Below, one piece after another: positions 42,660 through 50,959 of a stretch of DNA of 52,318 bases. This stretch comes from CAZGMJ01 sp964526785 (GTDB taxonomy: Bacteria; Planctomycetota; Phycisphaerae; Sedimentisphaerales; Anaerobacaceae). The stretch lies in NCBI GenBank assembly GCA_964526785.1, contig CAZGMJ010000039.1, positions 1 through 52,318 on the forward strand, in the 5' to 3' direction. A program made the translations under genes and the position numbers. The notes below the pieces were generated by a model that searched no databases, was not told the origin of the DNA, and saw only the letters and a list, made by a program, of their open reading frames with translations. Every line of letters starts with the position of its first letter. Within the stretch, counting starts at the first letter, position 1.

Positions 42660-43841
42660 ATGGTCACAAAACTCAGCTTCATCCGGTTTTCTGCTATCCT
42701 CGCAGTCATAGGCTGCACCATGCAGATCGATTTGGCTACTGCGACGCCATTTGCCCGGCACTTATTTGCCGGCTGGAAGACCAACACGGCCAAAAGATCA
42801 ATCGATCTGGCGACACTAACCTCCGGAGGCGTCCCGAAAGACGGCATTCCTGCTTTGGACAGACCTCGATTCGTCAGTGCACAGACCGCATCTCGATGGC
42901 TGAAACCCGTCGAGCCGGTAATCGCGCTGTCCGTGAGTGGCGTTTCGCGGGCGTATCCGCTGCAGATTTTGGTCTGGCACGAGATTGTCAATGACCATAT
43001 TGCACGTGTGCCGGTAGTTGTGACCTTCTGCCCGCTTTGTAACAGCGCGATTGTGTTCGAGCGAACTGTCGGAAATCACATCTTGATGTTCGGCGTCTCG
43101 GGCATGCTCCGCCATTCCGACTTGGTCATGTATGATCGCCAGAGCGAAAGCCTCTGGCAGCAGATAACCGGTCGTGCGATTGTGGGAGATATGACGGGTG
43201 CCGTGTTGAAACGCCGAGTCGCTCAGATCGTTTCCTTCAAGCAATTTCGGACTTCGTATCCCACAGGACGTGTGCTTTCGCGAAGAACCGGGTTTCGCAA
43301 GCCCTACGGCCGCAACCCATACGCGGGTAATGATAGAATACACTCGGGCAGATCCGAAATGTCAAACGGCCGTTTTGATAAGATCCCGCCACGTGAGAGA
43401 CTGATTGGCGTGAGCCTCAAAGGCCTTGACAAGGCATATCCATACTCTGTCACAGGACGGCTCCGCGTCATCAATGATGTGTTGGCTGACGTGCCCATCG
43501 CTGTCTTCCACATCTCCGGAGCCGTTTCAGCCCTCGACAGCCCCCTGATACCAACATCTCGAATGATCGGCTCGACGGGTGTTTTCGATCGACGCCTCAA
43601 CGGCAGGATTCTGACGTTTCGGTTCGCTGATGGTCGCATCTACGATATGCAGACCGAGTCCACCTGGGATGTTACGGGCAAGGCCAAAGACGGACCGTTG
43701 GCAGGCAGGCAACTGGATGCTCTTCCGCATGGCGATTACTTCGCATTCGCATGGCTGGCATTCAAACCCAATATTGAAGTGTTTCAGCCGGAAAACGCCG
43801 CGGATTCTGCATTAGCCCCGTCTCCTGACCCCGGTGGCTGA
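42660..43841 (+). CDS. DUF3179 domain protein, probably exported
   Basis: 393 residues with AAGGGG about 8 nt before the ATG. A hydrophobic N-terminus (about 5-28) looks like a signal peptide. DUF3179 hallmarks: AYPLQILVWHEIVND (His107), VTFCPLCNSAIVFER (Cys124 and Cys127, the CxxC site), FGVSGMLRHSDLVMYDRQSESLWQQ, AIVGDMTG and a long C-terminal part with FRFADGRIYDMQTESTWDVTGKA. I know the family as widespread and uncharacterised; the Cys pair and conserved His suggest metal binding, which is inference. Stand-alone gene convergent with the small basic protein gene. Confidence 0.88.
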   Translation: MVTKLSFIRFSAILAVIGCTMQIDLATATPFARHLFAGWKTNTAKRSIDLATLTSGGVPKDGIPALDRPRFVSAQTASRWLKPVEPVIALSVSGVSRAYPLQILVWHEIVNDHIARVPVVVTFCPLCNSAIVFERTVGNHILMFGVSGMLRHSDLVMYDRQSESLWQQITGRAIVGDMTGAVLKRRVAQIVSFKQFRTSYPTGRVLSRRTGFRKPYGRNPYAGNDRIHSGRSEMSNGRFDKIPPRERLIGVSLKGLDKAYPYSVTGRLRVINDVLADVPIAVFHISGAVSALDSPLIPTSRMIGSTGVFDRRLNGRILTFRFADGRIYDMQTESTWDVTGKAKDGPLAGRQLDALPHGDYFAFAWLAFKPNIEVFQPENAADSALAPSPDPGG

Positions 43842-43875
43842 TCAGCACGGATACTCACTCAGCCAAGCGCATAGC

Positions 43876-43908
43876 AAAACCGCTTCATCGCGTCCGGCCA
43901 TGAAGCGG
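43876..43908 (-). terminator. Intrinsic terminator after the small basic protein operon
   Basis: Perfect 9-bp stem: CCGCTTCAT (43880-43888) and ATGAAGCGG (43900-43908) around an 11-nt loop. On the minus strand the stem is followed at once by TTTT (43879-43876), so it terminates transcripts of the small basic protein. On the plus strand it lacks a T-run but could still act as a roadblock for the DUF3179 transcript. Confidence 0.6.
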
Positions 43909-43933
43909 CGTGAGTCTGGCTGGTTATTCATTA

Positions 43934-44164
43934 CTATTCAGCTACGGGCGTTTCCGGGACGACCTCTTCCACCGCCTCCGGCTCGTCTTTGGCCTTGCGC
44001 CCGGCATGGCTCTTGCGATGTGCCACCTTGGGCAAACCAAGTACCGAATCGCCCTCGGCCCACCGCTCTTCCTCCTTGAGCAAGTCGAGCCGCTCGGCTC
44101 TGGACAGCACATTGCGATGCCTGCTCAAGGCCCCCTTCACTTTCAATGAACGATCAATCGACAT
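43934..44164 (-). CDS. Small basic protein of the PVC-group family
   Basis: 76 residues, AGGAG 8 nt before the ATG. The first 50 residues (MSIDRSLKVKGALSRHRNVL, then SRAERLDLLKEEERW, EGDSVLGLPKV) match, from memory, the 'small basic protein' family (TIGR04137) of Planctomycetes, Verrucomicrobia and relatives. Function unknown; a nucleic-acid or ribosome link has been my only guess for this charged profile. Here it has a 25-residue tail, first basic then rich in Glu, Val and Pro, longer than the core. 17 nt after the SPOR-like gene. Confidence 0.85.
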   Translation of the reverse strand: MSIDRSLKVKGALSRHRNVLSRAERLDLLKEEERWAEGDSVLGLPKVAHRKSHAGRKAKDEPEAVEEVVPETPVAE

Positions 44165-44181
44165 CCAAAAATCTCCTGAAA

Positions 44182-45093
44182 TCAGTTTTCGACCTTCTTC
44201 AAATACGCGTCCTTGAAATAATGCGGCGCGAATGTCTCGTATCCGTCGGGTGCCTTGCCCTTGTATCTTGCCCCGACCTCACGTATCTTCATCAGAGCGT
44301 CTCTCGCGGCAGCACTGGCACCCTCGAACCTCGCCTTAGTCTGGAGGAAATAGCGACCACCTCGCTGAACCACCTCGGTTTCGACGCCGAACTGCCTGAA
44401 ATGGTCCACAACCGGCTGAAGATCTCTCTCCCTGGAGTACTCCACCAGAATTATCGCGTTATCGCCCTTTGGCGCAGGCGGGGTTGTTCGCCCAACACTG
44501 CTCTGGTCCGTATCAGCAGACTCACCCGGCGATTCCGGAATACTCAATTCATGCGACGCTCTCACATTCCCCGCCGGTTCGCTGAGCAAAGGATTCGCTC
44601 CCGCAGGCTCCAGACCATTGGCAGGATCAGTTGGCGTTTCGACGGGAGTTTGCTGCGAACTGACCATGTAGTACCGCTGTCCGAGTTGAAATGCCACGAG
44701 TACAGCCAATACGAATCCCAAAACAAGGGCTATAACCAGTGGATAAGGCATCGAAAACTCGACTCTTCCCGCGTTTATCTGCACTACTCGCGGCTTCCGC
44801 CACCATTTGACGCCCGTTGCAGTCACAACCTCATCGGCATGCCCTGCCTCCGGTTCGGATTCCTCTAATGGCTCTTCCACCGGCTCAAGCTGCGGCTCAG
44901 CAACAGGCTCGGCCGTTTCCTCGACCGTTTCCTTTGTTGCAGCCTCCATCGCCTCATCATCAGTGTGATCCTCTTCCGGTCCGACGCCGCGCTGCTCGCG
45001 GATCTTCTCCAGAGTCCGCCCATAGCCGGGTCGTCCCTGAGCCTTGCTCATGGCCTCATACAAGGCCATTTTGCCGTGTTTGCGCCGTGCCAT
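44182..45093 (-). CDS. Single-pass membrane protein with acidic linker and SPOR-like C-terminus
   Basis: 303 residues from the ATG at 45093 (a longer frame to 45156 begins with an unrelated segment). Order: basic N-terminus with RKHGKMALYEAMSKAQGRP (about 4-22), long Glu/Pro-rich stretch (40-90), WWRKPR, one membrane helix (about 118-138), Pro/Thr-rich periplasmic linker, and an 80-residue C-terminal domain (about 225-303) with IILVEYSRERDLQPVVDHFRQ, then FLQTKARFEG. The last resembles a SPOR-type peptidoglycan-binding fold in pattern, but I cannot prove it. The KHGKMALYE motif may be conserved in Phycisphaerae. Co-oriented with the small basic protein. Confidence 0.7.
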   Translation of the reverse strand: MARRKHGKMALYEAMSKAQGRPGYGRTLEKIREQRGVGPEEDHTDDEAMEAATKETVEETAEPVAEPQLEPVEEPLEESEPEAGHADEVVTATGVKWWRKPRVVQINAGRVEFSMPYPLVIALVLGFVLAVLVAFQLGQRYYMVSSQQTPVETPTDPANGLEPAGANPLLSEPAGNVRASHELSIPESPGESADTDQSSVGRTTPPAPKGDNAIILVEYSRERDLQPVVDHFRQFGVETEVVQRGGRYFLQTKARFEGASAAARDALMKIREVGARYKGKAPDGYETFAPHYFKDAYLKKVEN

Positions 45094-45172
45094 ATCTCTT
45101 AGTCCACCAGAATTCGCACAATTAGTCAGAAAAGCATTATACACAAATATGCCCAAACAGCAAGACCAAAAC

Positions 45173-45313
45173 CTACTCGTTCGGCAAACTCTTCCGACTC
45201 CAGTACATCAGTCCGCCCACACTGGCCACCATCATGCGTCTGCTCGTCATCTTGCCGGCATGCAGCATGTCAAAATAGTCCCAAAACTGGAATCCGCTGT
45301 CGAAACAGCGACT
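45173..45313 (-). other. Open frame directly after the antiporter stop
   Basis: Immediately after the antiporter TAA the same frame stays open for 46 codons to a TAG at 45173-45175. The translation contains FQFWDYFDMLHAGKMTSRRM and GGLMYWSRKSLP, which looks more protein-like than random spacer. An ATG at 45268 could start a 31-residue peptide but has no ribosome site. It may be a remnant of another gene's C-terminus, a tiny gene or chance. Confidence 0.25.
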
Positions 45314-46291
45314 TTACGTTCCAAGTGTCAGCAGATATACGATGTAGCCGACGTATGCGCACAAGAGCGATGTTCCCCCTATACGTCCAAGTATTCTCCT
45401 GCCGGCGACGACAAAAAACGCGAATCCCACACTGACACCAATCATGATCCAGAAATCAACCCCACCAGCAAATCGTGCGCTAACGTCAAACGGCCGGACT
45501 GCACCGGCCGCCCCCACCACCAACAGTGTGTTGAAGACATTGGATCCGACAAGATTGCCGACCGAGATATCGTGGTGTCCTTTAAGGGCGGCAACCACAC
45601 ACGTTACGAGTTCCGGGAGAGAGGTTCCCACCGCCATAATCGTCAGGCCAATAACCGCCTCGCTCAGCCCTATCTGTTTGCCAATATAGACCGCTCCCTC
45701 CACCGTCATCTTTGCACTGATTGCCAGCCCGCATAGACCAATCACAACCAGGAAACCCAATCTCTTCATGCTGCCCGTTGGCCGGGGTACGGTCTCGGAG
45801 ACGACGCTTATGATCTGTTCGCCCTGCGTGTTCTGGCGCCGCGCAGCCCAGACAGTCAATCCAATCAGCCCGCAGAACACCGCCAGCAGCATTATGGCAC
45901 CCGAGCGTGACAGGTCTCCGGAAATGAACATCGGCCACAGCAACAGTTCGACGCCCAGCATCACAGGCACCTCTCGCAGCAGGGTGGACCTCTTCACTTC
46001 CAGAGGCCTTATCAAAGCAATAACGCCGCCCACCAGGGCAAGGTTCGCAATGTTCGACCCATACACATTGCCCACAGCCAGATCACCACCCGCTTGCTTG
46101 AGGACCGCCGCAATGCTGGCTGCCGCCTCCGGTGCCGAAGTGCCCATCGCCACAACTGTCAAACCGACGATCAGTGGACTGATACCGAGTCGGTCCGCCA
46201 AGCCGATGGCGCCGGCTACCAGGGCGTCCGCCGACTTCCATAACAGAAGCAGTCCGCCTGCGAGCAGCAAGATGGACCAGGTTAGGTTCAT
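45314..46291 (-). CDS. Calcium/sodium antiporter (CaCA family, YrbG-like)
   Basis: 325 residues from the ATG at 46291; a TTG five codons earlier is an alternative. About ten membrane helices in two inverted repeats. Both alpha-repeat motifs are intact: GLTVVAMGTSAPEAAASI (about 43-60, Glu55) and GLTIMAVGTSLPELVTCVVAA (about 205-225), each followed by a GSN motif (VYGSNIANLALV and LVGSNVFNTLLVVG). Exchanges sodium or protons for calcium across the inner membrane. Separate transcription unit between fabF and the SPOR-like gene, on the same strand. Confidence 0.95.
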   Translation of the reverse strand: MNLTWSILLLAGGLLLLWKSADALVAGAIGLADRLGISPLIVGLTVVAMGTSAPEAAASIAAVLKQAGGDLAVGNVYGSNIANLALVGGVIALIRPLEVKRSTLLREVPVMLGVELLLWPMFISGDLSRSGAIMLLAVFCGLIGLTVWAARRQNTQGEQIISVVSETVPRPTGSMKRLGFLVVIGLCGLAISAKMTVEGAVYIGKQIGLSEAVIGLTIMAVGTSLPELVTCVVAALKGHHDISVGNLVGSNVFNTLLVVGAAGAVRPFDVSARFAGGVDFWIMIGVSVGFAFFVVAGRRILGRIGGTSLLCAYVGYIVYLLTLGT

Positions 46292-46443
46292 TTTGGCACC
46301 GAGCAATCGATTCGGAAAAAATGGTTATGATGCTAACACGGCAACAGCAAGGGATAATACCGCTTCCTCTCCAACGACGTACAGCAAAAAGGGTCCACTT
46401 ACCGAGAATCGCCAGCCGCATGCCACCTGGCAGATCCTGAATA

Positions 46444-47688
46444 TCAGATGCGCCCCACCACCATACAGGCGTTATGCCCGCCAAATCCGAGCGAATTGCT
46501 CATGGCCGCGCTTATCTCGGCCTTTCTCGCCTTGTGCGCCACATAATCGATCCTGAGGTCACAACCTTCGTCTTGATTCTCGAGGTTTATGGTCGGCGGC
46601 ACAATTGATTCAGCAATTGATTTGGCACAGACAATCAATTCAACGGCTCCCGTCGCACCGAGCGAATGCCCCAGGCAACTCTTGGTCGAGCTAACCAGAA
46701 GTTCGTAGGCATGATCCCCGAAGACCGACTTAATCGCTGCGCTCTCGGCGTGGTCGTTGAGAACCGTACCTGTTCCGTGCGCGTTTATGTAGTCGATCCC
46801 ACCTGCTTCCATGCCGGCATCACACAGCGCAAACTCCATTGCCTTGGCTGCGCCCTGACCGTTCTCCAGAGGTGCCGTAATGTGATTGCCGTCGTCGGTT
46901 GCGCCGTATCCCAATACCTCCGCATAAATCCTTGCGCCCCGATTTCTTGCGTGCGATTCCTCCTCGATGACCATGATGCCGGCACCTTCAGCCAATACGA
47001 AGCCGTCGCGGTCCTTATCGAAAGGCCGCGAGGCCGCCGACGGGTTGTCGTTGCGAGTGCTAAGGGATTTGGCCGCACAAAAGGAGGCCAGTCCAATTGG
47101 CGTCAGGGCCGCTTCGGCCCCGCCCGTAATCATTACGTCGCAGCGTCCGGACACAATGTTCTGAAAGGCCTCGCCAATTGCATGTGTGCCCGACGCACAG
47201 GCACTGCAAACACAGAAGTTGGGGCCGCGCAGACCGAATTGGATCGCAATGTTACCACTGGCGGCGTTCGCCATTAGTCTGGGCACACAGAACGGGGAAA
47301 CCTTGCTCGGAGATTTCTCGAGCAGCCTGATATGTTGATCTTCAATTTCCTTGATGCCGCCGATCCCCGTGCCTACCACAGATCCAATCCGGTACGGATC
47401 CTCGCCAGCAATGTCCAGGCCGCTGTCTTCCACCGCCTGAATGGCCGCGGCGATGGCCAACTGCGTGAACCGGTCCATCCGTCTGCTCTCGCGACGGTCC
47501 ACGTACTTCATGGGATCGAAGTCTTTGATTTCCCCTCCGAAATGCACGGGATAATCGCTCGTGTCAAACGATTCAATCGTACTGATCCCGCTCCTGCCCT
47601 CGCATAGCGCAGTAAATAGTTCCGTTGCAGACTCACCAAGGGGAGTAACGCAACCCAGGCCCGTAATAACAACTCGCCGTCTGTCCAT
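46444..47688 (-). CDS. fabF: Beta-ketoacyl-ACP synthase II (FabF)
   Basis: 414 residues from the ATG at 47688 (a TTG one codon earlier is less likely). Active-site Cys164 lies in CVCSACASGTHAIG; the catalytic His pair is in NAHGTGTVLNDHAE and SSTKSCLGHSLGATGAVE; SNSLGFGGHNACMV ends the protein. Elongates acyl-ACP. It is 12 nt after acpP and the last gene of the fatty-acid operon. No clear intrinsic terminator follows. Confidence 0.97.
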   Translation of the reverse strand: MDRRRVVITGLGCVTPLGESATELFTALCEGRSGISTIESFDTSDYPVHFGGEIKDFDPMKYVDRRESRRMDRFTQLAIAAAIQAVEDSGLDIAGEDPYRIGSVVGTGIGGIKEIEDQHIRLLEKSPSKVSPFCVPRLMANAASGNIAIQFGLRGPNFCVCSACASGTHAIGEAFQNIVSGRCDVMITGGAEAALTPIGLASFCAAKSLSTRNDNPSAASRPFDKDRDGFVLAEGAGIMVIEEESHARNRGARIYAEVLGYGATDDGNHITAPLENGQGAAKAMEFALCDAGMEAGGIDYINAHGTGTVLNDHAESAAIKSVFGDHAYELLVSSTKSCLGHSLGATGAVELIVCAKSIAESIVPPTINLENQDEGCDLRIDYVAHKARKAEISAAMSNSLGFGGHNACMVVGRI

Positions 47689-47700
47689 CAAATCCGCTTG

Positions 47701-47973
47701 CTATTCGTTGTCCTTGGATTGCGCTATCTTCACAATGTAGTCCACCGCGGCACCGACGGTCTGTATTTTCTCCGCCTCTTCGTCCGGGATGCTCATGTCA
47801 AATTCATCCTCGAACTCCATGACGAGTTCCACGGTGTCGAGTGAATCGGCGTTCAGATCGTTGATGAATGACGTTTCCCGGCTTATCTCGGATTTGTCCG
47901 CCCCCATCTGCTCGCTGATTATTTCTATGACCTTCTCCTCGATTGCCTTGCTGTCAACTTCGCCAGAACTCAC
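47701..47973 (-). CDS. acpP: Acyl carrier protein
   Basis: 90 residues from a GTG preceded by GGGAGG at 8 nt; the frame runs further upstream but that part is not ACP-like. The phosphopantetheine Ser44 is in LNADSLDTVELVM. The four-helix acidic pattern (EDEFDMSIPDEEAEKI) is standard. The first seven residues (SSGEVDS) are an extension on the usual start. An own promoter lies about 100 nt upstream, fitting the high ACP demand. Confidence 0.97.
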   Translation of the reverse strand: MSSGEVDSKAIEEKVIEIISEQMGADKSEISRETSFINDLNADSLDTVELVMEFEDEFDMSIPDEEAEKIQTVGAAVDYIVKIAQSKDNE

Positions 47974-48081
47974 TTGCTTATCCTCCCTAATCGAATAGGA
48001 ATACTCTTTTTCGCAGCCATGCCAGAACGCCATTGTCACGGTGCGACGATCAGAGCGTAGCTTTCCACGATTTCGGCGGGT

Positions 48082-48130
48082 ATATTACCGTTTGCCTTAA
48101 TGCTCTACAAATGTTTTTTTTCTTTTTTTT
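48082..48130 (-). promoter_or_regulatory. acpP promoter with A-tract UP-like element
   Basis: Minus strand: TTGTAG (-35, 3/6), a 17-nt spacer and TAATAT (-10, 4/6). Directly upstream of the -35 are two A8 runs split by one G (48114-48130). Such A-tracts at about -40 to -60 act as UP elements that bind the RNA polymerase alpha subunit. The promoter is internal to the fab operon, in the 216-nt fabG-acpP gap. Confidence 0.5.
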
Positions 48131-48189
48131 GCCGCCGATGCCTACAAACAGGATACCGGCCGTCCGTCAACCGGACACATATGAACATG

Positions 48190-48927
48190 CTACATCGCCA
48201 TGCCACCGTCGACACACAGCACCTGACCGGTTATATAGCCCGCTTCATCGCTTGCCAGAAAGGCCACCGCTTTCGCTATGTCTTCCGGATTACCCATCTT
48301 GCGCATGGGGATCATCTGCACCGCCCCATCACGAACCACCTGGGGCAGTTTTCTGCTCATTTCCGTGTCGATGAAGCCTGGAGCCACGCAATTCGCGGTT
48401 ACGTTCTTCTTGGCCAGTTCTCGGGCTACCGTCTTGGTCATGCCGATGAGCCCTGCCTTGCTGGCGGCGTAATTCGTCTGCCCGGCATTTCCCATCACCC
48501 CTGAAACACTGCTGATATTGATAATGCGCCCAAAACGATTCCGCATCATGGATTTCGCTGCGGCGCGAATTCCTACGAACGCAGCCCTCAGATTGATCTG
48601 CAGCACCTGGTCAAACTCCTCATCGCTCATACGAATCAGCAGATTGTCGCGCGTAATACCGGCGTTATTGACCATAATCCCTATGCCGCCGTGTTCTGAG
48701 GCCAGAGTTTCAAGGGTCTCCGTAAACGCTGCACTATCCGATATGTCTACGCACTTGGTGATGACCTTCGAGTCAGTCTCGCGCATCGCCTGGGCCATCT
48801 CGACCAGTTGCTCGCCATTGACATCCAGGCCGGCGACTGTGCGGCCCTGTTTCAGCAGTTCCTCAACGATGGCCCGCCCGATTCCTCGCGCCGCCCCTGT
48901 TACCACAGCCAGTCTCTTCTCAGACAT
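48190..48927 (-). CDS. fabG: 3-oxoacyl-ACP reductase (FabG)
   Basis: 245-residue short-chain dehydrogenase. NADPH site TGAARGIGRAI (about 11-21), NNAG motif (VNNAGITRDNLLIRM), catalytic Ser in INISSVSGVMGNAGQ, and Tyr-x3-Lys in YAASKAGL. VCVDGGMAM ends the protein as usual. A near-perfect AGGAGG precedes the ATG. It reduces 3-ketoacyl-ACP in each elongation cycle. 35 nt after fabD. Confidence 0.97.
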   Translation of the reverse strand: MSEKRLAVVTGAARGIGRAIVEELLKQGRTVAGLDVNGEQLVEMAQAMRETDSKVITKCVDISDSAAFTETLETLASEHGGIGIMVNNAGITRDNLLIRMSDEEFDQVLQINLRAAFVGIRAAAKSMMRNRFGRIINISSVSGVMGNAGQTNYAASKAGLIGMTKTVARELAKKNVTANCVAPGFIDTEMSRKLPQVVRDGAVQMIPMRKMGNPEDIAKAVAFLASDEAGYITGQVLCVDGGMAM

Positions 48928-48962
48928 TATCGTACACCTCCTTGCATATTCGTCAAAGCAAG

Positions 48963-49901
48963 CTAGCTTGCCATCAAGTCAGCCAACGCTTTGGCGCTGC
49001 TAAGATTAACAACCTTTCGTTTTCGGTCGATTCTCTTCATCAGTCCCGTAAGGACCCGACCCGGCCCAATCTCATACAATGCTTCGATACCATCGGCTGC
49101 CAACCGCTCCATACATGCTTGCCAGAGAATGGGGCTGGTCAGTTGCCGAACCAGACCCTCCTGTATCTGTTCGGCCGTCTTGTAGTAGTCTGCGTCGACG
49201 TTCGCAATCACCGCTACGGCGCCCGGCGCACGGACCCCCGCCTGGGACAACGCCTTCGCCAGTGCGTCTGCCGCACTGCTCATCATTTCCGTGTGAAATG
49301 CACCCGCGACCTCAAGCCGAATCGCCTTGATCGCCCCATACCGCTCGGCCGCTTCGACCGCCCTGTCGCACGCTCCGACAGCCCCGCTCACCACTATCTG
49401 CCCCGGACAATTGAAATTCACCGGCACCAGTAGGTCTCCGTCCGCTGCTTCTTCACAAACGGCATGCACCTTCTCCCTGTCCAGCCCAATGATACTCACC
49501 ATCGCTCCATCGGTGGCATCAGCGGCCGCCTGCATCGCCTGGCCGCGCTTGTGTACAAGACGCAGCGCATCTTCAAAGCTCAAACACCCGGCAGCATACA
49601 GCGCGCTGTATTCGCCCAGACTCAGACCGGCCGTCACGTCAGGGACGATCGCACCCAAATCCGGCTCGCTGCGAAGGACTTCGAGGATGGCAGCCGAGAC
49701 AGTAAAGATGGCCGGCTGTGATATCGTGGTCGTATGCAATTCTTCAGCCGGGCCGTCGAAGCAAACCCTGCGCAAATCGAAACCCACAACATCGTTCGCC
49801 CTTTGGAAGATGTCTTCCGCCACCGGGAACGCCTGGGCTATGTCTGTTCCCATGCCCACAACCTGCGCGCCCTGCCCGGGAAATAGAAATGCTGTCTTCA
49901 T
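48963..49901 (-). CDS. fabD: Malonyl-CoA:ACP transacylase (FabD)
   Basis: 312 residues. FLFPGQGAQVVGMG at the start; active-site Ser94 in AGLSLGEYSAL; catalytic His203 in VAGAFHTEMM; and the Gln of GQGAQ for the oxyanion. Loads malonate on ACP. It is 44 nt after fabH in the same operon. Confidence 0.97.
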   Translation of the reverse strand: MKTAFLFPGQGAQVVGMGTDIAQAFPVAEDIFQRANDVVGFDLRRVCFDGPAEELHTTTISQPAIFTVSAAILEVLRSEPDLGAIVPDVTAGLSLGEYSALYAAGCLSFEDALRLVHKRGQAMQAAADATDGAMVSIIGLDREKVHAVCEEAADGDLLVPVNFNCPGQIVVSGAVGACDRAVEAAERYGAIKAIRLEVAGAFHTEMMSSAADALAKALSQAGVRAPGAVAVIANVDADYYKTAEQIQEGLVRQLTSPILWQACMERLAADGIEALYEIGPGRVLTGLMKRIDRKRKVVNLSSAKALADLMAS

Positions 49902-49945
49902 TGTCCGGATCCTTCCAAATGCCTCAAATCCATCAGCCCGGAATG

Positions 49946-50959
49946 CTAAAACTCAATGACGCTGGCGGCCCATGTCAGACCTGCCCCAAATGCTACAAAT
50001 ATGCAAAGGTCGCCCCGCTTCAGCTTACCGCTGCGCACGCACTCGTCGAAAGCTATCGGCACCGAGGCCGCCGACGTGTTGCCATATTCTGCGATGTTGA
50101 TGAAGACCTTCTCCGGGGTCAGCTTCAGACGTTTCGCGGCTGATTCGATAATCCTCGCGTTCATCTGATGCGAAATAATCATCGAGATATCGTCCATGGT
50201 CAGGCCGCATCGATCGAGACACTGATTCACCGACTCCACGATGCGACGCACCGCCTGTTGATAGACCTCTCTGCCCTTGATTTCCATGAAGATCTTGTTC
50301 GGATCGTCCAGGGGCTTGTTCGCCGGATAACGCGAGCCATAGGCCTGGCAATTCAAAGCCTCCCAGCGATTGCCGTCCGACGACATCGTGCAATAGAGTA
50401 TCCCTCGTTGCCCGTCATCGGCCCGCTCAAGAACGACCGCTCCGGCTCCATCTCCGAAGAGAATGCAGCTCGTCCGGTCGTTCCAATTCGTAATCTTGGT
50501 CAGGGTCTCGGCCCCTATGACCAGAGCGGTCTTCAATCGGCCGCTCTCGATGAACTGCTGGACCACAGAGAGGCTGTACACAAATCCACTGCAGGCCGCC
50601 CCCAGGTCAAAAACGAATGCATTCTCAGCACCGATGGCGCGCTGAACGAAGGACGCAGTAGACGGAAAGACCATCTCCGGCGTTATCGTCGCTACGATAA
50701 TGACGTCGAGTTGCTTCGCGTCGAGCTTCGCTTCGTCCAAAGCTCTCTTGGCAGCCTCCGTTGCCAGCGACGCGGTCGTATCCGTCTCGCTCGCAATATG
50801 CCTTGTCTTGATGCCCGTTCGGGCAGTGATCCACTCGTCCGACGTGTCGACCATCTTTGCCAAATCGTCGTTGGTCAGGAGTTTTGGGGGGGCAAAAGAA
50901 CCGTGACCGGTTATTACCGCCCGGTAACGGGGTGAGTCGTCCTTACTTGTTTTGCTCAT
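49946..50959 (-). CDS. fabH: Beta-ketoacyl-ACP synthase III (FabH)
   Basis: 337 residues. The triad is complete: Cys123 (DLGAACSGFVYSL), His264 (IISHQMNARI) and Asn294 (EYGNTSAASVP). DEWITARTGIKTRH is the N-terminal signature. Starts fatty-acid chains from acetyl-CoA or a branched starter. Its start overlaps the end of plsX by 17 nt. The first dozen residues are a short polar extension. Confidence 0.97.
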   Translation of the reverse strand: MSKTSKDDSPRYRAVITGHGSFAPPKLLTNDDLAKMVDTSDEWITARTGIKTRHIASETDTTASLATEAAKRALDEAKLDAKQLDVIIVATITPEMVFPSTASFVQRAIGAENAFVFDLGAACSGFVYSLSVVQQFIESGRLKTALVIGAETLTKITNWNDRTSCILFGDGAGAVVLERADDGQRGILYCTMSSDGNRWEALNCQAYGSRYPANKPLDDPNKIFMEIKGREVYQQAVRRIVESVNQCLDRCGLTMDDISMIISHQMNARIIESAAKRLKLTPEKVFINIAEYGNTSAASVPIAFDECVRSGKLKRGDLCIFVAFGAGLTWAASVIEF

